From NCBI RefSeq assembly GCF_029894125.1, contig NZ_JARXYZ010000014.1:124001-188000 (forward strand): a stretch of 64,000 nt of DNA, read 5' to 3'. A program made the translations under genes and the position numbers. Positions within the stretch are counted from its first letter, which is position 1; each line of letters starts with the position of its first letter. Below are positions 16,545 to 25,581 of the stretch, in pieces. The stretch comes from Kitasatospora sp. MAA19 (lineage in GTDB: Bacteria > Actinomycetota > Actinomycetes > Streptomycetales > Streptomycetaceae). A model generated the notes under the pieces. It saw only the letters and a list, made by a program, of their open reading frames with translations, had not been told where the DNA came from and searched no databases.

Positions 16545-17753
16545 ATGCCCGCCGCCTCGCACGCCGCCTCGCCGGCGGACACCACCGCCGACGCGCCTGC
16601 CGACGCCACCACCGCCTCGCCCGTCGGCGCCACCGCCGAGGCCCAGGCCCCGGCCCTGGCCACCGCTGGGCGCCCCGCCCGCCGTCCGGCGTTCCACCGG
16701 CTGCGGATCGAGCAGGTCGAGCGGCTCTGCGAGGACGCCGTGGCGGTCACCTTCGCGGTGCCGGACGGCCTCGCGGCGCAGTTCGCCTTCCGGCCGGGGC
16801 AGACCCTGACGCTGCGCAAGGTGGTGGACGGCACCGACGAGCGCCGCTCGTACTCGATCTGTGCCCCCGCCGGCGGTCCGCTGCGGATCGCCGTCCGGGA
16901 GGTGCCCGGCGGGCTGTTCTCCCGCTGGCTGGTGCGGGACGCGGGGCCGGGCGAGGAGGTGGAGGTGCTGACGCCGTCGGGCCTGTTCACCCCGGACCTC
17001 GGTGTCCCCGCCGACCACGTGCTGCTCGCGGCCGGTTCCGGCATCACCCCGATGCTGTCGATCGCCGCGTCCGTCCTGGCCGCCGACCGCCGCTCCACCG
17101 TCACCCTGCTGTACGGCAACCGGCGCAGCGACACCGTGATGTTCGCGGACGAGCTGGCCGACCTGAAGGACCGCTACCTCGGCCGCTTCCAGCTGGTCCA
17201 CGTCCTGTCCCGGGAGACCCGCGACGCCGAACTGCTCAGCGGTCGGCTGGACCCCGAGCGGGTGCGGGCACTGCTGGCGGCGCTGGTGGACGTCGGGAGT
17301 GTCGGGCACTGGTGGCTCTGCGGCCCGTTCGGCATGGTCGCCGGTGCGAAGGAGCTGCTCGCCGGGCTGGGCGTGCCGGGCGGGCGCGTGCACCAGGAGC
17401 TGTTCCACGCCGAGGACGAGCCGGTCGCCGAGCGCCCGGCGGACCGGGACGGCACGGACGGGACGGCCGAGGGCGCGCACAGCGAGGTCACCGTCGTCCT
17501 CGACGGGCGCGGCAGCACACTGTCGCTTCCGTGTGACCGGTCGATCCTGGACGGCGCCCAGCGCTCCCGCCCCGACCTGCCGTTCGCCTGCAAGGGCGGG
17601 GTCTGCGGCACCTGCCGGGCCCTGGTCACCGAGGGCGAGGTCGAGATGCGCCGCAACTTCGCGCTGGAGGAGAAGGAGCTGGCCGCCGGCTACGTCCTCA
17701 CCTGCCAGGCCCGCCCGCTCACCGACCGGGTGACGGTCGACTACGACCGCTGA
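16545..17753 (+). CDS. paaE: Phenylacetyl-CoA epoxidase reductase PaaE
   Basis: A 402-residue NAD(P)H-dependent flavin/iron-sulfur reductase feeding electrons to PaaABC. An FAD-binding domain (RRSYSICAP), an NAD domain (LLAAGSGITPMLSI) and a C-terminal plant-type 2Fe-2S ferredoxin domain (CKGGVCGTC...CQARP) are visible. The first 45 residues are Ala/Thr/Pro-rich repeats not found in the typical enzyme. It is the last paa gene here; later pathway genes (paaG, paaZ, paaK) are not in the window. Confidence 0.94.
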   Translation: MPAASHAASPADTTADAPADATTASPVGATAEAQAPALATAGRPARRPAFHRLRIEQVERLCEDAVAVTFAVPDGLAAQFAFRPGQTLTLRKVVDGTDERRSYSICAPAGGPLRIAVREVPGGLFSRWLVRDAGPGEEVEVLTPSGLFTPDLGVPADHVLLAAGSGITPMLSIAASVLAADRRSTVTLLYGNRRSDTVMFADELADLKDRYLGRFQLVHVLSRETRDAELLSGRLDPERVRALLAALVDVGSVGHWWLCGPFGMVAGAKELLAGLGVPGGRVHQELFHAEDEPVAERPADRDGTDGTAEGAHSEVTVVLDGRGSTLSLPCDRSILDGAQRSRPDLPFACKGGVCGTCRALVTEGEVEMRRNFALEEKELAAGYVLTCQARPLTDRVTVDYDR

Positions 17754-17772
17754 GCGGCCGGCGTCGCGGCGT

Positions 17773-17832
17773 GCGGGCTCGCGGGCTCGGGGGCTCGCGG
17801 GCTCGCGGGCTCGGGGGCTCGCGCAGGCTCGG
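17773..17832. repeat. GCGGGCTCG tandem repeat after paaE
   Basis: Six or seven imperfect 9-bp copies of GCGGGCTCG / GGGGGCTCG lie between paaE and the next hairpin. This is simple sequence of the slippage type seen throughout the window. Confidence 0.75.
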
Positions 17833-17857
17833 GGACTCGGCGGCTCGGCCGAGTCCC
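17832..17857. terminator. Bidirectional hairpin between paaE and the FAD oxidoreductase gene
   Basis: GGGACTCGGC (17832-17841) and GCCGAGTCCC (17848-17857) form a perfect 10-bp stem with a 6-nt loop. The two flanking genes are convergent. Confidence 0.65.
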
Positions 17858-17885
17858 ACCCTGACCTGCTCGGCCGCCGAGCGTT

Positions 17886-19010
17886 TCAGACCGTGGCCGG
17901 GACGGGGAGCTTCACCGGTTCACCGAGCAGGCGGACGAGGTCGTTGACGGCGGCGCGCCCGGCCCGGTTCGCCCCGACGGTACTGGCGGAGGGCCCGTAG
18001 CCGACCAGGTGGACGCGCGGATCGGCGGTGGCTCGGGTGCCGGTGAGCGCGATGCCGCCGCCGGGGGAGCGCAGCCCGAGCGGGGCCAGGTGGCCGACCT
18101 CGGGGCGGAAGCCGGTGGCCCACACGATCGCGTCCACCGCCAGTTCCTCGTCCCCCCAGGCGACGCCGTGCTCGGTGAGCCGGTCGAACATCGGACGGCG
18201 GTGCAGCGCGCCCAGCTCCTCCGCGCGCCGGTAGGAGACCGACGGACCGAGCCCGGTCACGCTCACCACGCTGCGCACCGGCAGACCCTGCCGGACCCGC
18301 TCCTCGACCTTGGCGACCACCGCGCGCCCGTACTCTGGGGTGAACGGCCCGTCGTGGTAGACCGGCGGGGTCCGGGTGACCCAGACCGTCTCGCCGACCG
18401 CCGCCACCTCCGACAGCACCTGGATCGCGGAGGCGCCCCCGCCCACCACCAGGACGCGCCGGCCGGCGAACTCCTCGGGGCCCCGGTAGTCGGCGTAGTG
18501 CAGCTGGCGCCCGGCGAAGCGGCCCGGGTAGTGCGGGAGGAAGGGGCGGGTCCAGGTGCCGGTGGCGTTGATCAGCGCGCGGGTGGACCAGGTGCCGTGG
18601 TCGGTCTCGACCAGCAGCCGGGAGTCCGGGCGGTCGGTCTCGGCGCGCACCGCGTGAACGGCGACGGGGCGTATGACCGGGAGCGCGTGCCGGGCCTCGT
18701 ACGCGGAGAAGTACCCCGGCACCACCTCGCGCGCCGGGGCCTCGGGATCGGGCGCGGGGAGCTCGGCGTCCGGCAGGTCGTGGAAGCCGTGCACGGTGGC
18801 CATCCGCAGGGAGGGCGAGCGGTGGGCCCAGGCGCCGCCCGGCGCGGGGTTGGCGTCGAGCACGACGAAGCCGCCGTCGGCGTCCGCCCGGTAGGGGGCG
18901 AAGCCGCGGCGGCGCAGGTGGTAGGCGGCGGACAGTCCCGCCTGCCCGGCGCCCACCACCAGGACGTCCACGCGTCGCTGCCCGTCGTTGGTTGCACCGT
19001 AAACAGTCAC
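17886..19010 (-). CDS. FAD-dependent NAD(P)-binding oxidoreductase (flavin monooxygenase-like)
   Basis: A 374-residue protein with an FAD Rossmann motif near the N-terminus (VLVVGAGQAGLSAAYHL) and a second dinucleotide motif for NAD(P) (RRVLVVGGGASAIQVL) near residue 185. The ATG-box-like sequence VDAIVWATGFRPEVGHL is typical of the flavin monooxygenase / putrescine-hydroxylase-like group. The start is GTG 19010 without a strong ribosome site. It follows ybjQ on the same strand at 110 bp. The substrate is unknown. Confidence 0.85.
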   Translation of the reverse strand: MTVYGATNDGQRRVDVLVVGAGQAGLSAAYHLRRRGFAPYRADADGGFVVLDANPAPGGAWAHRSPSLRMATVHGFHDLPDAELPAPDPEAPAREVVPGYFSAYEARHALPVIRPVAVHAVRAETDRPDSRLLVETDHGTWSTRALINATGTWTRPFLPHYPGRFAGRQLHYADYRGPEEFAGRRVLVVGGGASAIQVLSEVAAVGETVWVTRTPPVYHDGPFTPEYGRAVVAKVEERVRQGLPVRSVVSVTGLGPSVSYRRAEELGALHRRPMFDRLTEHGVAWGDEELAVDAIVWATGFRPEVGHLAPLGLRSPGGGIALTGTRATADPRVHLVGYGPSASTVGANRAGRAAVNDLVRLLGEPVKLPVPATV

Positions 19011-19120
19011 GCCGGTGAAACATCGGGGGTGCGGCGGGTGTTCCCTGGACGCCTGCCTGCGGGGGCCTGCCCGGGAGACCGGGCCGCGGGGCCTGCCGGT
19101 GAAGCCGGTCCGCGGGAGTG

Positions 19121-19492
19121 TCAGGCGGCCGGGGAGATCACCGCGGCCGTGCCATAGGCGCAGACCTCGGTGCCGACGTCCGCCGCCTCCGTGACGTCGA
19201 AGCGCATCATCAGCACCGCGTTGCCGCCGCGCGCCTTGGTCTGCTCGATCAGGCGCTCCATCGCCTCGTTGCGGCTCTCGACCAGGGTCTTCGTCAGACC
19301 CCGAAGCTCGCCGCCGATCAGCGACTTCAGCCCGGCGCCGATCTGGCTGCCGATGTGGCGGCTGCGCACGGTCAGTCCGAAGACCTCGCCGATCACGTGA
19401 TCGACCCGGAAGCCGGGGATGTCGTTGGTGGTCACGACCAGGACGTCGGCGTTCGGGCCCTGCCCGCCGCCGTACTCGTTGATGTCAGCCAT
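19121..19492 (-). CDS. YbjQ family protein (UPF0145)
   Basis: A 123-residue heavy-metal-binding-like fold protein of the YbjQ family. The signature appears as VLVVTTNDIPGFRVDHVIGE, GEVFGLTVRSRHIG, SRNEAMERLIEQT and GGNAVLMMRFD. ATG 19492 was chosen because the family homology begins right there. Function is unknown in the family. It is divergent from the hypothetical gene at 19616. Confidence 0.92.
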   Translation of the reverse strand: MADINEYGGGQGPNADVLVVTTNDIPGFRVDHVIGEVFGLTVRSRHIGSQIGAGLKSLIGGELRGLTKTLVESRNEAMERLIEQTKARGGNAVLMMRFDVTEAADVGTEVCAYGTAAVISPAA

Positions 19493-19603
19493 GGGCCCAT
19501 CCTGCCGGTGTCGTGCGTCCGAGTGACAGAGGCGGGGCCGGGGGATGGCCGAGAAGGGGTCCAGAAGCTGGTTCAGACCGGTGATCGGGCGGCCGAAAGG
19601 CCG

Positions 19604-19609
19604 TACCGT
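19604..19609 (+). promoter_or_regulatory. -10 box of an apparently leaderless transcript
   Basis: TACCGT fits the actinobacterial TANNNT -10 consensus and ends 6 bp before the ATG at 19616. No Shine-Dalgarno sequence is present there. The transcript is inferred to begin at the start codon. Confidence 0.5.
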
Positions 19610-19615
19610 AGCCCC

Positions 19616-20548
19616 ATGGGCGAGCGAAGCGATCATCCACAGGGGCCGGGCGCGGCGGAGGACTCCGGTGCGCAGGAGATCGAGGCGACGGTGGTGCTGG
19701 GCCTGCGGATCACCGACTGGCCGGCGCTGCGCGCCGCCGCGATCAGGGCTGTCGAGGAGCTGGTGTTCGAGGGCAACGATCCGGCCGGTCAGCGCCGTGA
19801 GCTGCTGCGCGAGGTCGCAGAGGATGCCAACGCGGCGCTCGGCGCGCTGCTGCACCCGGACCGGTTGGTGGCCGCGATCCCCGGGGTCGAGGCGATCGGC
19901 GGCACGTTGGAGATCAGCGTGACCGAGGACTTCGCGCCGGACTTCGCCGAGCTGTTCCCGCTGGAGGGCGACGAGGACGAGGAGGGCGGCGCGGGGGCGG
20001 ACTGGACCCTCACCCCGCGCACCGCCTGTCTCCTGCACGCCCAACTCCTCGGCCTGGCCGACGCCGCCTACGACGACCTCGACGAGCACGGCGACGACCC
20101 GGTCTCCGAGGCCGATGACGCCGACTGGACGGTCTATGCCCGGCTGCCCCAGCGCACCTGGCGGCTGCACCGGAGCTGGCGCCGCGCCATGGCCCGGGCC
20201 TTCGACGACCTTGCTGACGACCTCGCCCTCGGCGAGTGGCCGCTGCCGCGTTGCCTGGCTGAGGAGATCGCGCTGCGGATGGCCCTGGTGGACGCCCGGG
20301 CCCTGCTCGGTGCGCAGCCCGAGTCGGTGGCCGACATGATGGGCGACCTGCCGGCCGACCTGTACGACTACGACTGGGACGGCTGCCACGACGAGCTGTT
20401 CGGCGTCTACGGGCCGGACGACGGCGACCCGGAGCTGGGCTCCGAGCAGCGCACCGAGGTGCTGCTGGCGGCCACGCACCCGGAGGGCTGGTTCCTGACG
20501 TACGAGGACGCGGAGGCGCGGGACCTGCAGCGCGGCTACCGGCGCTGA
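19616..20548 (+). CDS. Hypothetical protein, acidic, 310 residues
   Basis: A soluble, strongly acidic protein with Asp/Glu-rich stretches (EGDEDEEGG, DDLDEHGDD). It contains a Trp-rich helical section (WRLHRSWRRAMARAFDDLADD) and ends in WFLTYEDAEARDLQRGYRR. No enzyme motif, signal peptide or membrane segment is visible. I recall similar conserved actinobacterial proteins of unknown function but cannot name a family. The ATG at 19616 is leaderless. It is followed 90 bp later by a TPR protein with the same kind of start. Confidence 0.75.
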   Translation: MGERSDHPQGPGAAEDSGAQEIEATVVLGLRITDWPALRAAAIRAVEELVFEGNDPAGQRRELLREVAEDANAALGALLHPDRLVAAIPGVEAIGGTLEISVTEDFAPDFAELFPLEGDEDEEGGAGADWTLTPRTACLLHAQLLGLADAAYDDLDEHGDDPVSEADDADWTVYARLPQRTWRLHRSWRRAMARAFDDLADDLALGEWPLPRCLAEEIALRMALVDARALLGAQPESVADMMGDLPADLYDYDWDGCHDELFGVYGPDDGDPELGSEQRTEVLLAATHPEGWFLTYEDAEARDLQRGYRR

Positions 20549-20626
20549 CCGGTCGCTCGTCCTGCACCGGTCGGCCTTCGGGTCGCCCGGCACGTCGCCT
20601 TCCGGGCGCTGCGGCGGGTGGGCGGT

Positions 20627-20632
20627 TAGGCT
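20627..20632 (+). promoter_or_regulatory. -10 box of an apparently leaderless transcript
   Basis: TAGGCT matches TANNNT and ends 6 bp before the ATG at 20639, with no ribosome binding site in between. Confidence 0.5.
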
Positions 20633-20638
20633 GCGGAC

Positions 20639-21205
20639 ATGTCCGATATGTCTGATGTGCGCGCCGAGTCCGGGTGGTCGGACGGGGCGGACGAGGCACC
20701 CGGGGCGGACGGTTCTGCGGCCGGTTCTGCGGCGGGTTCTGCGGCAGGCGGGGACGACCCGGTGCTCACCCGGATCGGGTTCGGACTGGACGGTGTGCAG
20801 GCCGCGCAGCGCGGGCGGACGGCTGAGGCGCGGGCCAGCTTCGAGGAGCTCTGGGCGGCACTGGGCGAGCGGGGCGACGTCTTCCACCGCTGTGTCCTCG
20901 CCCACTACCTGGCCGACCTGCAGGACGATCCGCAGGCCGAACTGGAGTGGGACCGGCGGGCGCTGGCCGCCGCCGACTCGCTCACCGCCGAGCGGGCCCA
21001 GACGTACGAGTCCGCCCTCCAGGTGCGTGCGTTCTACCCCTCGCTGCACCTCAACCTGGCCTCCGACCACCTCAAGCTCGGCGAGCCCGACCTCGCGCGC
21101 GAGCAGCTCGAGCGCGCCGTGCGCAGCCTGGACGCGTTGCCCGAGGACGCCTACGGTGCGAGCATCCGGACGGCCGTCGACGAGCTGCGGCAGCGGCTGC
21201 GCTGA
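20639..21205 (+). CDS. Tetratricopeptide-repeat protein
   Basis: A 188-residue cytosolic protein. The N-terminal 40 residues are Ala/Gly/Ser repeats (AAGSAAGSAAGG). From residue 45 a TPR-like helical series is seen: GLDGVQAAQRGRTAEARASF, HYLADLQDDPQAELEWDRRAL, and NLASDHLKLGEPDLAREQLE. TPR domains mediate protein contacts; the partner is unknown. The start is leaderless. Confidence 0.78.
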   Translation: MSDMSDVRAESGWSDGADEAPGADGSAAGSAAGSAAGGDDPVLTRIGFGLDGVQAAQRGRTAEARASFEELWAALGERGDVFHRCVLAHYLADLQDDPQAELEWDRRALAAADSLTAERAQTYESALQVRAFYPSLHLNLASDHLKLGEPDLAREQLERAVRSLDALPEDAYGASIRTAVDELRQRLR

Positions 21206-21310
21206 GCGGGGCGGGGTGGGGCGGGGTGAGCCGGGGCGGACCGGGAGGGTCGTTCGGGGACTCCGGGCACCGGGTGATCACCGGGGTGGCGGGGCTGGCA
21301 TGCTGGACGG

Positions 21311-22063
21311 GTGACTTCTCCGTTCGACATCCCGACTCCCGCTTCCGCTCCCGACGCCGCTCCGGCCCCGGAGGACCGTGACGGGCGGCCGCAGTACGTG
21401 CTGCCGCTCGTCGTCCGGGTGGAGCGGGCCACGCCGCCCGGGCGGACCGACGCGCTGGAGACCTCAGCCCGGGCGGTGCTGACCCTGCTGGCCGACCCGC
21501 GGGTGACCGAGGCGGACGGCGAGTGGGCGGAGCGGGTCGTGGCCTGGGAGGACGCCCGGATCCGCAAGGTGGTCCGGCGGGCCCGGGGCGGGGAGTGGCG
21601 CCGGGCGGGCGAGCTGCCGGGGATCACGGTGAGCGGGCGGGAGGCCGAGGTTCGGGTGTTTCCGCCGGTGCCGCTGGACGGTTGGCCGAAGGAGCTCGCC
21701 AAGCTCCAGGTCTCCGGGACGGACCTGGAGGAGACCGCCGAGATCAGCGCTCCTGAGCCGGGTCTGCCGGTGTTGTGGCTCAACCCGGAGCTGGAGATGA
21801 GTGCGGGCAAGACGATGGCCCAGACCGGCCACGCCGCCCAGCTCGCGTGGTGGCGGCTGGAGGAGGCGCAGCGCAAGGAGTGGGCCGAGTCCGGATTCGC
21901 GCTCGCGGTGCGGACGGCCACACCGGAGGCGTGGGAGGGGCTGGTGGCCAGTGGACTGCCGCTGGTCCGGGACGCGGGCTTCACCGAGATCGCCCCCGGG
22001 CTAACTGTTGCACTCGAAGGCGGCACGCGCTACTGCCCTACCCCGCGCCTTCGGCGCTCGTGA
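21311..22063 (+). CDS. PTH2-type peptidyl-tRNA hydrolase-like protein, C-terminus apparently replaced
   Basis: A 250-residue protein. The N-terminal half (residues 25-140) is the extension typical of actinobacterial members. The PTH2 domain begins at LWLNPELEMSAGKTMAQTGH, with the lysine and GHAAQLA stretch of the catalytic fold, and continues to RDAGFTEIAPG. Family members as I recall them end a few residues later (SCTVVADHPALR-like). Here the frame turns into about 20 unrelated residues (ending RYCPTPRLRRS), and the DNA from about 22000 on looks different. This is the left edge of the accessory island. The GTG start has a CATGCT box 6 bp upstream, suggesting a leaderless mRNA. Confidence 0.8.
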   Translation: MTSPFDIPTPASAPDAAPAPEDRDGRPQYVLPLVVRVERATPPGRTDALETSARAVLTLLADPRVTEADGEWAERVVAWEDARIRKVVRRARGGEWRRAGELPGITVSGREAEVRVFPPVPLDGWPKELAKLQVSGTDLEETAEISAPEPGLPVLWLNPELEMSAGKTMAQTGHAAQLAWWRLEEAQRKEWAESGFALAVRTATPEAWEGLVASGLPLVRDAGFTEIAPGLTVALEGGTRYCPTPRLRRS

Positions 22064-22616
22064 ACGCACCACTCTGACCCCAACACGGCAGCGTAGCGGG
22101 TGAGGCGCGCGCGTTCCCGGCAGTCGCGTGCCTCCGGCGGGTCCTCTCTCGGAGGGGGTGGGGGGAGGGTGACGCTCCCTCTACCGGGCAAGACGGGTAG
22201 GTGTCCCCGGGGGCGCAGGCGCGGTGTTCAACGCCGTTCCGGCGCCGGTCGTCCGCGCCGCGCCGAGCATCGACCACTTGACCGTCGAGCTCATCCTGCG
22301 CTGGCCGAAGACGCCCGTCAATCTGAGTGAGCACGGTCCCCTCCATGGATGGGGCATGCGCAGATCGGCGAGGTTGCTGATGGGTGGTAGGCGTGGGCGC
22401 TCACGTCGTCGGGATCGATGGTGACCATCTGGGGTATCCAATAGCAGCTGACCGCGCCGTGATGCGACCAGCGTCCGGACCGCAGACCGCACAGGCGAAG
22501 GTGCGCCTCCGTCACCTGGCCGGAGGCGCGGCGGCGGACTGTCGACCGGGCGCGGAGAGCCGCAGGACCGCCCGCTGCCGTCGCCGGTGGAACTTCAAAG
22601 CGGGCGGACACCGCGG
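22064..22616. other. 553-bp gap at the left edge of the island, no supported gene
   Basis: Several short frames exist on both strands, but none has a ribosome site plus recognisable protein. A small GC hairpin (GCGC-CTTCG-GCGC type) lies just before 22063. The sequence reads as degenerate debris and is consistent with a recombination junction. Confidence 0.5.
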
Positions 22617-23660
22617 TCACGGACTCACCGCCACGCCGTAGGGGCTGGTGCCGACCGTTACGGTTGCGGCAACCTTGAGGCTCTTGGGGTCGATGACCGC
22701 AAGGGTGCCCGCTCCCTGGTTCGTGACGTAGACCGCGCCTGAGGTGACCGCCAGGTTGAACGGGTCGGTGCCCGGAGGGCCCACGGCAACGGTCGCCGAG
22801 ACGCGGTGGCTACGGGTGTCGATCACGGATACCGTGCCCGGGCCGAGATCAGCGGCATAGGCCCTTGAACCGTCAGGTGCCAGCGCTACGTCGAAGGGGC
22901 CTTCGCCGACCGGGACCGTGGCGGTGAGCGCCTGCGCGCGGGTTCCCACGACGGAGACGGTTGCTGCCGTCTCGTTGGCCACGTAGGCCGATTCGCCGTC
23001 CGGGGTGACGGCGACGCTCACCGGGGAGGGGCCGGCGGTCAGGTTCCGGACGACGCGCTGCGTACGCGTGTCGAGGACTGACACAGTGTGCGATCCGGTG
23101 TTGGCGATGTAGGCCGTGGCACCGTCGCGACTGATGGCGATGCTCACCGGGGAGACGCCGACCGGGACCGTCGCGGTCACCTGGTTGGTTCGGGTGTCGA
23201 GCACCGAGACACTGTCCGAACCGCCGTTGGCAACGTAGAGGTAGGTGCCGTCAGGGCTCAGACGGACGCCGGTGGGGTTGTGCCCGACCGGCACGGTGGT
23301 GGCGATCTTGTTGGTGCGGGTGTCGAGCACCGAGACCATGGCCGATCCGTTGTCGGCGATGTACGCGTACGTGCCATCGGGGGTGATAGCGATGCCTTCA
23401 GGCGCGTTGCCGGCTGGGACGGTCGCGACGACCTTGTTGGTACCGGCGTCGATCACCGAGACCGTGTTGTCGAGCTGATTGGTCACGTACACGTGGCCTC
23501 CGACGCCCGCGAGCGGGGCGGCGGAGCGTGACGGCGACGACGCCGGGATGAGCCACGCGGCGAGGAGGCCACAGGCCAGCAGGAGCCCGATGCCGGCTCC
23601 CAGCACCGGCCCGACCGCCCTCCCGCTCAGGCCGCGGTCGGTGTGGGTTCGGAAACGCAT
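22617..23660 (-). CDS. YVTN-family seven-bladed beta-propeller protein, membrane-anchored or secreted
   Basis: A 347-residue protein. An N-terminal hydrophobic segment (residues 16-38, VLGAGIGLLLACGLLAAWLI) serves as signal anchor. It is followed by seven repeats of about 42 residues, each with a V-S-V-I/L-D strand, a T-x-K/R-V-x-A-T-V strand and P-x-G-V-A-x-S/T-P-D-G-x-x-A-Y-V/I-A-N. ATG 23660 follows GGAGGCGAG. It lies 77 bp downstream of the Tat-exported DyP peroxidase on the same strand, so both probably act outside the membrane. The role is unknown; binding or scaffolding is inferred from the fold. Confidence 0.87.
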   Translation of the reverse strand: MRFRTHTDRGLSGRAVGPVLGAGIGLLLACGLLAAWLIPASSPSRSAAPLAGVGGHVYVTNQLDNTVSVIDAGTNKVVATVPAGNAPEGIAITPDGTYAYIADNGSAMVSVLDTRTNKIATTVPVGHNPTGVRLSPDGTYLYVANGGSDSVSVLDTRTNQVTATVPVGVSPVSIAISRDGATAYIANTGSHTVSVLDTRTQRVVRNLTAGPSPVSVAVTPDGESAYVANETAATVSVVGTRAQALTATVPVGEGPFDVALAPDGSRAYAADLGPGTVSVIDTRSHRVSATVAVGPPGTDPFNLAVTSGAVYVTNQGAGTLAVIDPKSLKVAATVTVGTSPYGVAVSP

Positions 23661-23737
23661 CTCGCCTCCTGGGTACTTCGTGGAACTTCGGTTCGCGACC
23701 CGGCCCCTCTCCCGTACGACCGGTCCGGAAGCGGCAG

Positions 23738-25042
23738 TCAGGTCAACAGCGCGCGGGCGAAGTAGTCCTGGCTGTCGCGCACTCCTGGAAGGGCGAAGAA
23801 GTAGCCTCCGCCGCGCGGACTGATGTACGGCACGAGCGCCTCGGCTTCCAGCCGGGTCTGCATGGTGATGTAGGTGTTGAGTTCGCGCTGAAAGCAGCAG
23901 AACAGGTGTCCGAGGTCCGGCTGGCTGTTCACTCCGGGACTGCGCTCGTAGTCGTAGCTGCGACGCAGGATGGAGCTGGTCGATGCGGTCTCCGGAGTCT
24001 GCGGGTTGGCGAGCCGGACATGGCAGTTCAGCGGGGTGATCAGTCCCTGCGGGTCGTTGGTGTAGATGGGATCGAACGTGTCCGGCGCGTCGTCCGAGAG
24101 GGCGTACAGAGGAGCGCCGCTGATCTTTCGGCGGCCGAAGATCCGCTCCTGTTGGGAGATCGGCACCTTCTGCCATGCATCAAGGAAGAAATGGACGATG
24201 CGCAGCACCTGGTACGTCCCGCCTGCCGTCCATGCCGGCTCGTCGGTGTTGGGCTGCACCCAGACCACGTTGTCCAGCTGGGCCGTATTGGTGGTGTCGG
24301 GGTTGGTGATGCCGTCCTTGAACCCGAACCAGTCACGCGGAATCCCGGTCGGGCGAGGCGGATTGCGCTGGCAGTGGAAGGTCCATCGCTGCTTCAGCAT
24401 GCCCTCGGTGTGGGACAGGATGTCGAGCATCGTGTGCACGGTGCTGTCGCGGTGACCGGCACACACCTGTAGCAACAGGTCGCCGTGGCACAGTTCGGGG
24501 TCCAGGTCGTCGTGGAGGAACGGCGCCATTGTCTTGAGCTGGACGGGCTTGCGCGCCTGCAGTTCGTAGCGCGTGTCGAACAAGCTCTCGCCGACGGCAA
24601 CGGTGATGGTGAGATCGTCCTGCACGACTCCGGGGCCGAGGATCCCGTTGTCCGTGGGCGGAGCGTCCGGGGACGCATTCGGATCCGTGCGCCCAGAGGT
24701 CAGCAATCGGGCCCGGGAAGTCAACGTGCGGAACAGATCGATGAGTTCTGCGCGGTTCTTGGCTGTCACGTCGAAGGAGGCGAACTCTCCGACGCTCTGG
24801 GGCGGGGTGACGATGCCTGCCTGGTGGTAGCCGTGAAACGGAATCAGGCTCCCGGTCGTCGGGTCGCCGTCGCCTCCTCCTTCCTGGGCGATGGCTTCCT
24901 GGTTGTTCAGCAGGCTCCCGGCTGCCGCCCCGACAAGGCTGGCGGCTGCGCCCTGAAGCATCGACCGTCGCGCGAGGAGACTCGCGGGGCATCCTCCGCC
25001 ACGCCACCCGTCTGCCAGGGCTGAGGCTCTCTCGTCACCCAT
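23738..25042 (-). CDS. Tat-exported DyP-type heme peroxidase
   Basis: A 434-residue dye-decolourising-type peroxidase. A twin-arginine signal is visible (LLARRSMLQGAAASLVGAAA). The family motif GxxDG appears as WFGFKDGITNP, carrying the distal Asp. The proximal heme His is probably in NCHVRLANP, and the distal Arg in RRSYDYERSP. Length fits the EfeB/DyP-A group. ATG 25042 was chosen because the Tat signal starts soon after. No EfeU/EfeO iron-uptake genes accompany it; instead the next gene is a beta-propeller. Peroxide-driven oxidation outside the membrane is the family role; the substrate is unknown. Confidence 0.9.
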   Translation of the reverse strand: MGDERASALADGWRGGGCPASLLARRSMLQGAAASLVGAAAGSLLNNQEAIAQEGGGDGDPTTGSLIPFHGYHQAGIVTPPQSVGEFASFDVTAKNRAELIDLFRTLTSRARLLTSGRTDPNASPDAPPTDNGILGPGVVQDDLTITVAVGESLFDTRYELQARKPVQLKTMAPFLHDDLDPELCHGDLLLQVCAGHRDSTVHTMLDILSHTEGMLKQRWTFHCQRNPPRPTGIPRDWFGFKDGITNPDTTNTAQLDNVVWVQPNTDEPAWTAGGTYQVLRIVHFFLDAWQKVPISQQERIFGRRKISGAPLYALSDDAPDTFDPIYTNDPQGLITPLNCHVRLANPQTPETASTSSILRRSYDYERSPGVNSQPDLGHLFCCFQRELNTYITMQTRLEAEALVPYISPRGGGYFFALPGVRDSQDYFARALLT

Positions 25043-25359
25043 GTTGTCCCTCTCGGATCGAGCACGGTGGTGTGCACCTGTGGCCTGGGCCGATGCCCCG
25101 CCTGACCGGCCCGGCGGTGATGACCGGTCGGGGTCGCCTTCGTCGGAATTCCGGACTGTGACCGGCCGCATCCTGGATGTTCGGAGAGCGTCCTCGTGGG
25201 ACTCGTCTGGGACACCGGGGGGTTACTGGCAGTGGCATACGATCACGGTCAATGCTCACCTGCATCCCGGGCGTGCCGTTCGGGTGCGGGCAGGGGATGC
25301 CAAGGTCCGCAGGGCACCGGGCGAAGCTTTCAAGTCCTGACCCTGGTCCGGATTTCACT
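25043..25359. other. 317-bp gap with no gene seen
   Basis: Contains the promoter region of the DyP operon on the minus strand, which I could not define. It runs directly into a transposase remnant. No supported coding frame. Confidence 0.5.
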
Positions 25360-25581
25360 CGAACAGACGGCCCTGGACGGCAACCACTCGCCGCCTACAG
25401 CCGCCGCAAGGCCATCGTCGAACCCGTCTTCGGACAGATCATGACCTGCCAGAACGGCCGCCAACTCCTCCTGCGCGGCGAAGACGGCGCCCGCGGCGAA
25501 TGGCGACTGCTCGCCTGTCACAACCTCCGCAAGATCTTCCGGCGCACCGGAACAACCGGACTCGCCGCCCTGGCCGGCTGA
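25360..25581 (+). pseudogene. C-terminal remnant of an IS1182-like DDE transposase
   Basis: The last ~70 residues before the stop at 25581 read as the conserved end of an IS1182-type transposase: YSRRKAIVEPVFGQI, then CQNGRQLLLRGEDGARGEW and LLACHNLRKIFR. Everything N-terminal to this, including the first catalytic acids, is missing, and no start is associated. No terminal inverted repeat was identified. It marks past mobile-element activity in the island. Confidence 0.75.

Noticed and set aside
22318-22620. Minus-strand 100-residue frame downstream of the YVTN gene
   Set aside because: No start signal and no recognised domain. The surrounding DNA looks degenerate.
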